Made by a program: the position numbers and the translations under genes. A DNA stretch of 42,160 nt from Cristatella mucedo. Lineage: Eukaryota; Bryozoa; Phylactolaemata; Cristatellidae. Shown here piece after piece: positions 41,881-42,160 of this stretch. Every line of letters begins with the position of its first letter. The first letter of the stretch is position 1. Location: the NCBI GenBank assembly GCA_009760855.2, contig WPIO01000458.1:1-42160 (forward strand). Direction: 5' to 3'. The notes beneath the pieces were generated by a model that was given only the letters and a program-made list of their open reading frames with translations, was not told the DNA's origin and searched no databases.

Positions 41881-42160
41881 AAACTGAGCAGGACTCACAG
41901 CATTCGCAAAGGGCAGCATCATCTGACTTCTACAGGAAAGATTTCGAAAAGCTTTCTAGTAAAGCTGAGCCAGCTCTAGGAAACGCACTTAAGAAGACAT
42001 TCTGAACAGATACCAAAGGCCTTCAGAACGCTGGTCATCTCAACAAACACAGAGCCTTTTACACGAAGGATTGTGACAATATCCCCACATACTAGTTAGT
42101 CGGACAGCGTCATGAGAAACGTGTCAGGCCATCGATTAAAAAGAGGGAGTATGTGACAGT
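41881..42160 (+). pseudogene. Unit E zinc-finger exon 2, 5' part, frameshifted
   Basis: The exon starts after the acceptor AACAACGTAG and reads E-TEQDSQHSQRAASSDFY..., close to the B/C linker start. A one-base insertion near 41990 puts it into a TGA at 42003-42005. The shifted frame then resumes homology (HSEQIPKAF..., then TNTEP as in D). A later deletion brings the SIKKE-like text directly to the start of finger 1 as the window ends. Any zinc fingers lie beyond 42160. With exon 1 also missing, the unit is a pseudogene. Confidence 0.8.

Noticed and set aside
1-42160. CRISPR arrays, prokaryotic operons or a viral genome
   Set aside because: No direct repeats with regular spacers, no gene-dense polycistronic layout and no viral gene set were found. 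Repeats are microsatellites, LINE copies and array paralogy.

Overview
The window is eukaryotic and almost certainly metazoan. It is AT-rich, gene-sparse and intron-bearing, holds several L2/CR1-type LINE fragments whose 3' ends carry (ATT)n tails, and has (GT)n and (TA)n microsatellites. Its coding signal is C2H2 zinc fingers joined by TGERP linkers. The species cannot be named from the sequence alone; an aquatic invertebrate or basal chordate is a guess.

The main structure is a plus-strand tandem array of one small gene family. Each unit has a TATA-type promoter and a short non-coding exon (called exon 0 here), a leader intron, a coding exon 1 of 29 codons plus one base, a phase-1 intron, and a terminal exon 2 with a basic/acidic linker and four C2H2 fingers. 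I call the units A (about 1.5-9.2 kb), B (about 11.3-16.55 kb), C (16.55-25.5 kb), D (about 30-37 kb) and E (37.3 kb to the window end). A sixth, badly decayed finger exon lies at about 9.65-9.9 kb. Only unit C has every part intact (predicted protein 245 aa). B has a stop in the last finger. A has a frameshifted exon 1, a 93-codon in-frame deletion and a lost zinc ligand. D has in-frame stops and frameshifts. E has lost exon 1 and is frameshifted. This looks like birth-and-death evolution of a DNA-binding gene, with a recent duplication or gene-conversion event between B and C.

The promoter/exon 0 block is the best-conserved non-coding part. The TATA element and the splice donor are 116-117 bp apart in all five units, even where the coding exons are dead.

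Mobile elements fill the rest. A 5'-truncated L2-like LINE (43-1270) sits inside an older LINE tail in the opposite orientation. A pile of minus-strand LINE pieces occupies 26.86-30.0 kb, between units C and D. Older reverse-transcriptase remnants lie in the introns of A, C and E, and a degenerate LINE 3' tail lies in the 3' flank of every complete unit. A tRNA-like segment (possible SINE) recurs in the leader introns of A-D. No rRNA, convincing functional tRNA, CRISPR array or prokaryotic feature was seen.
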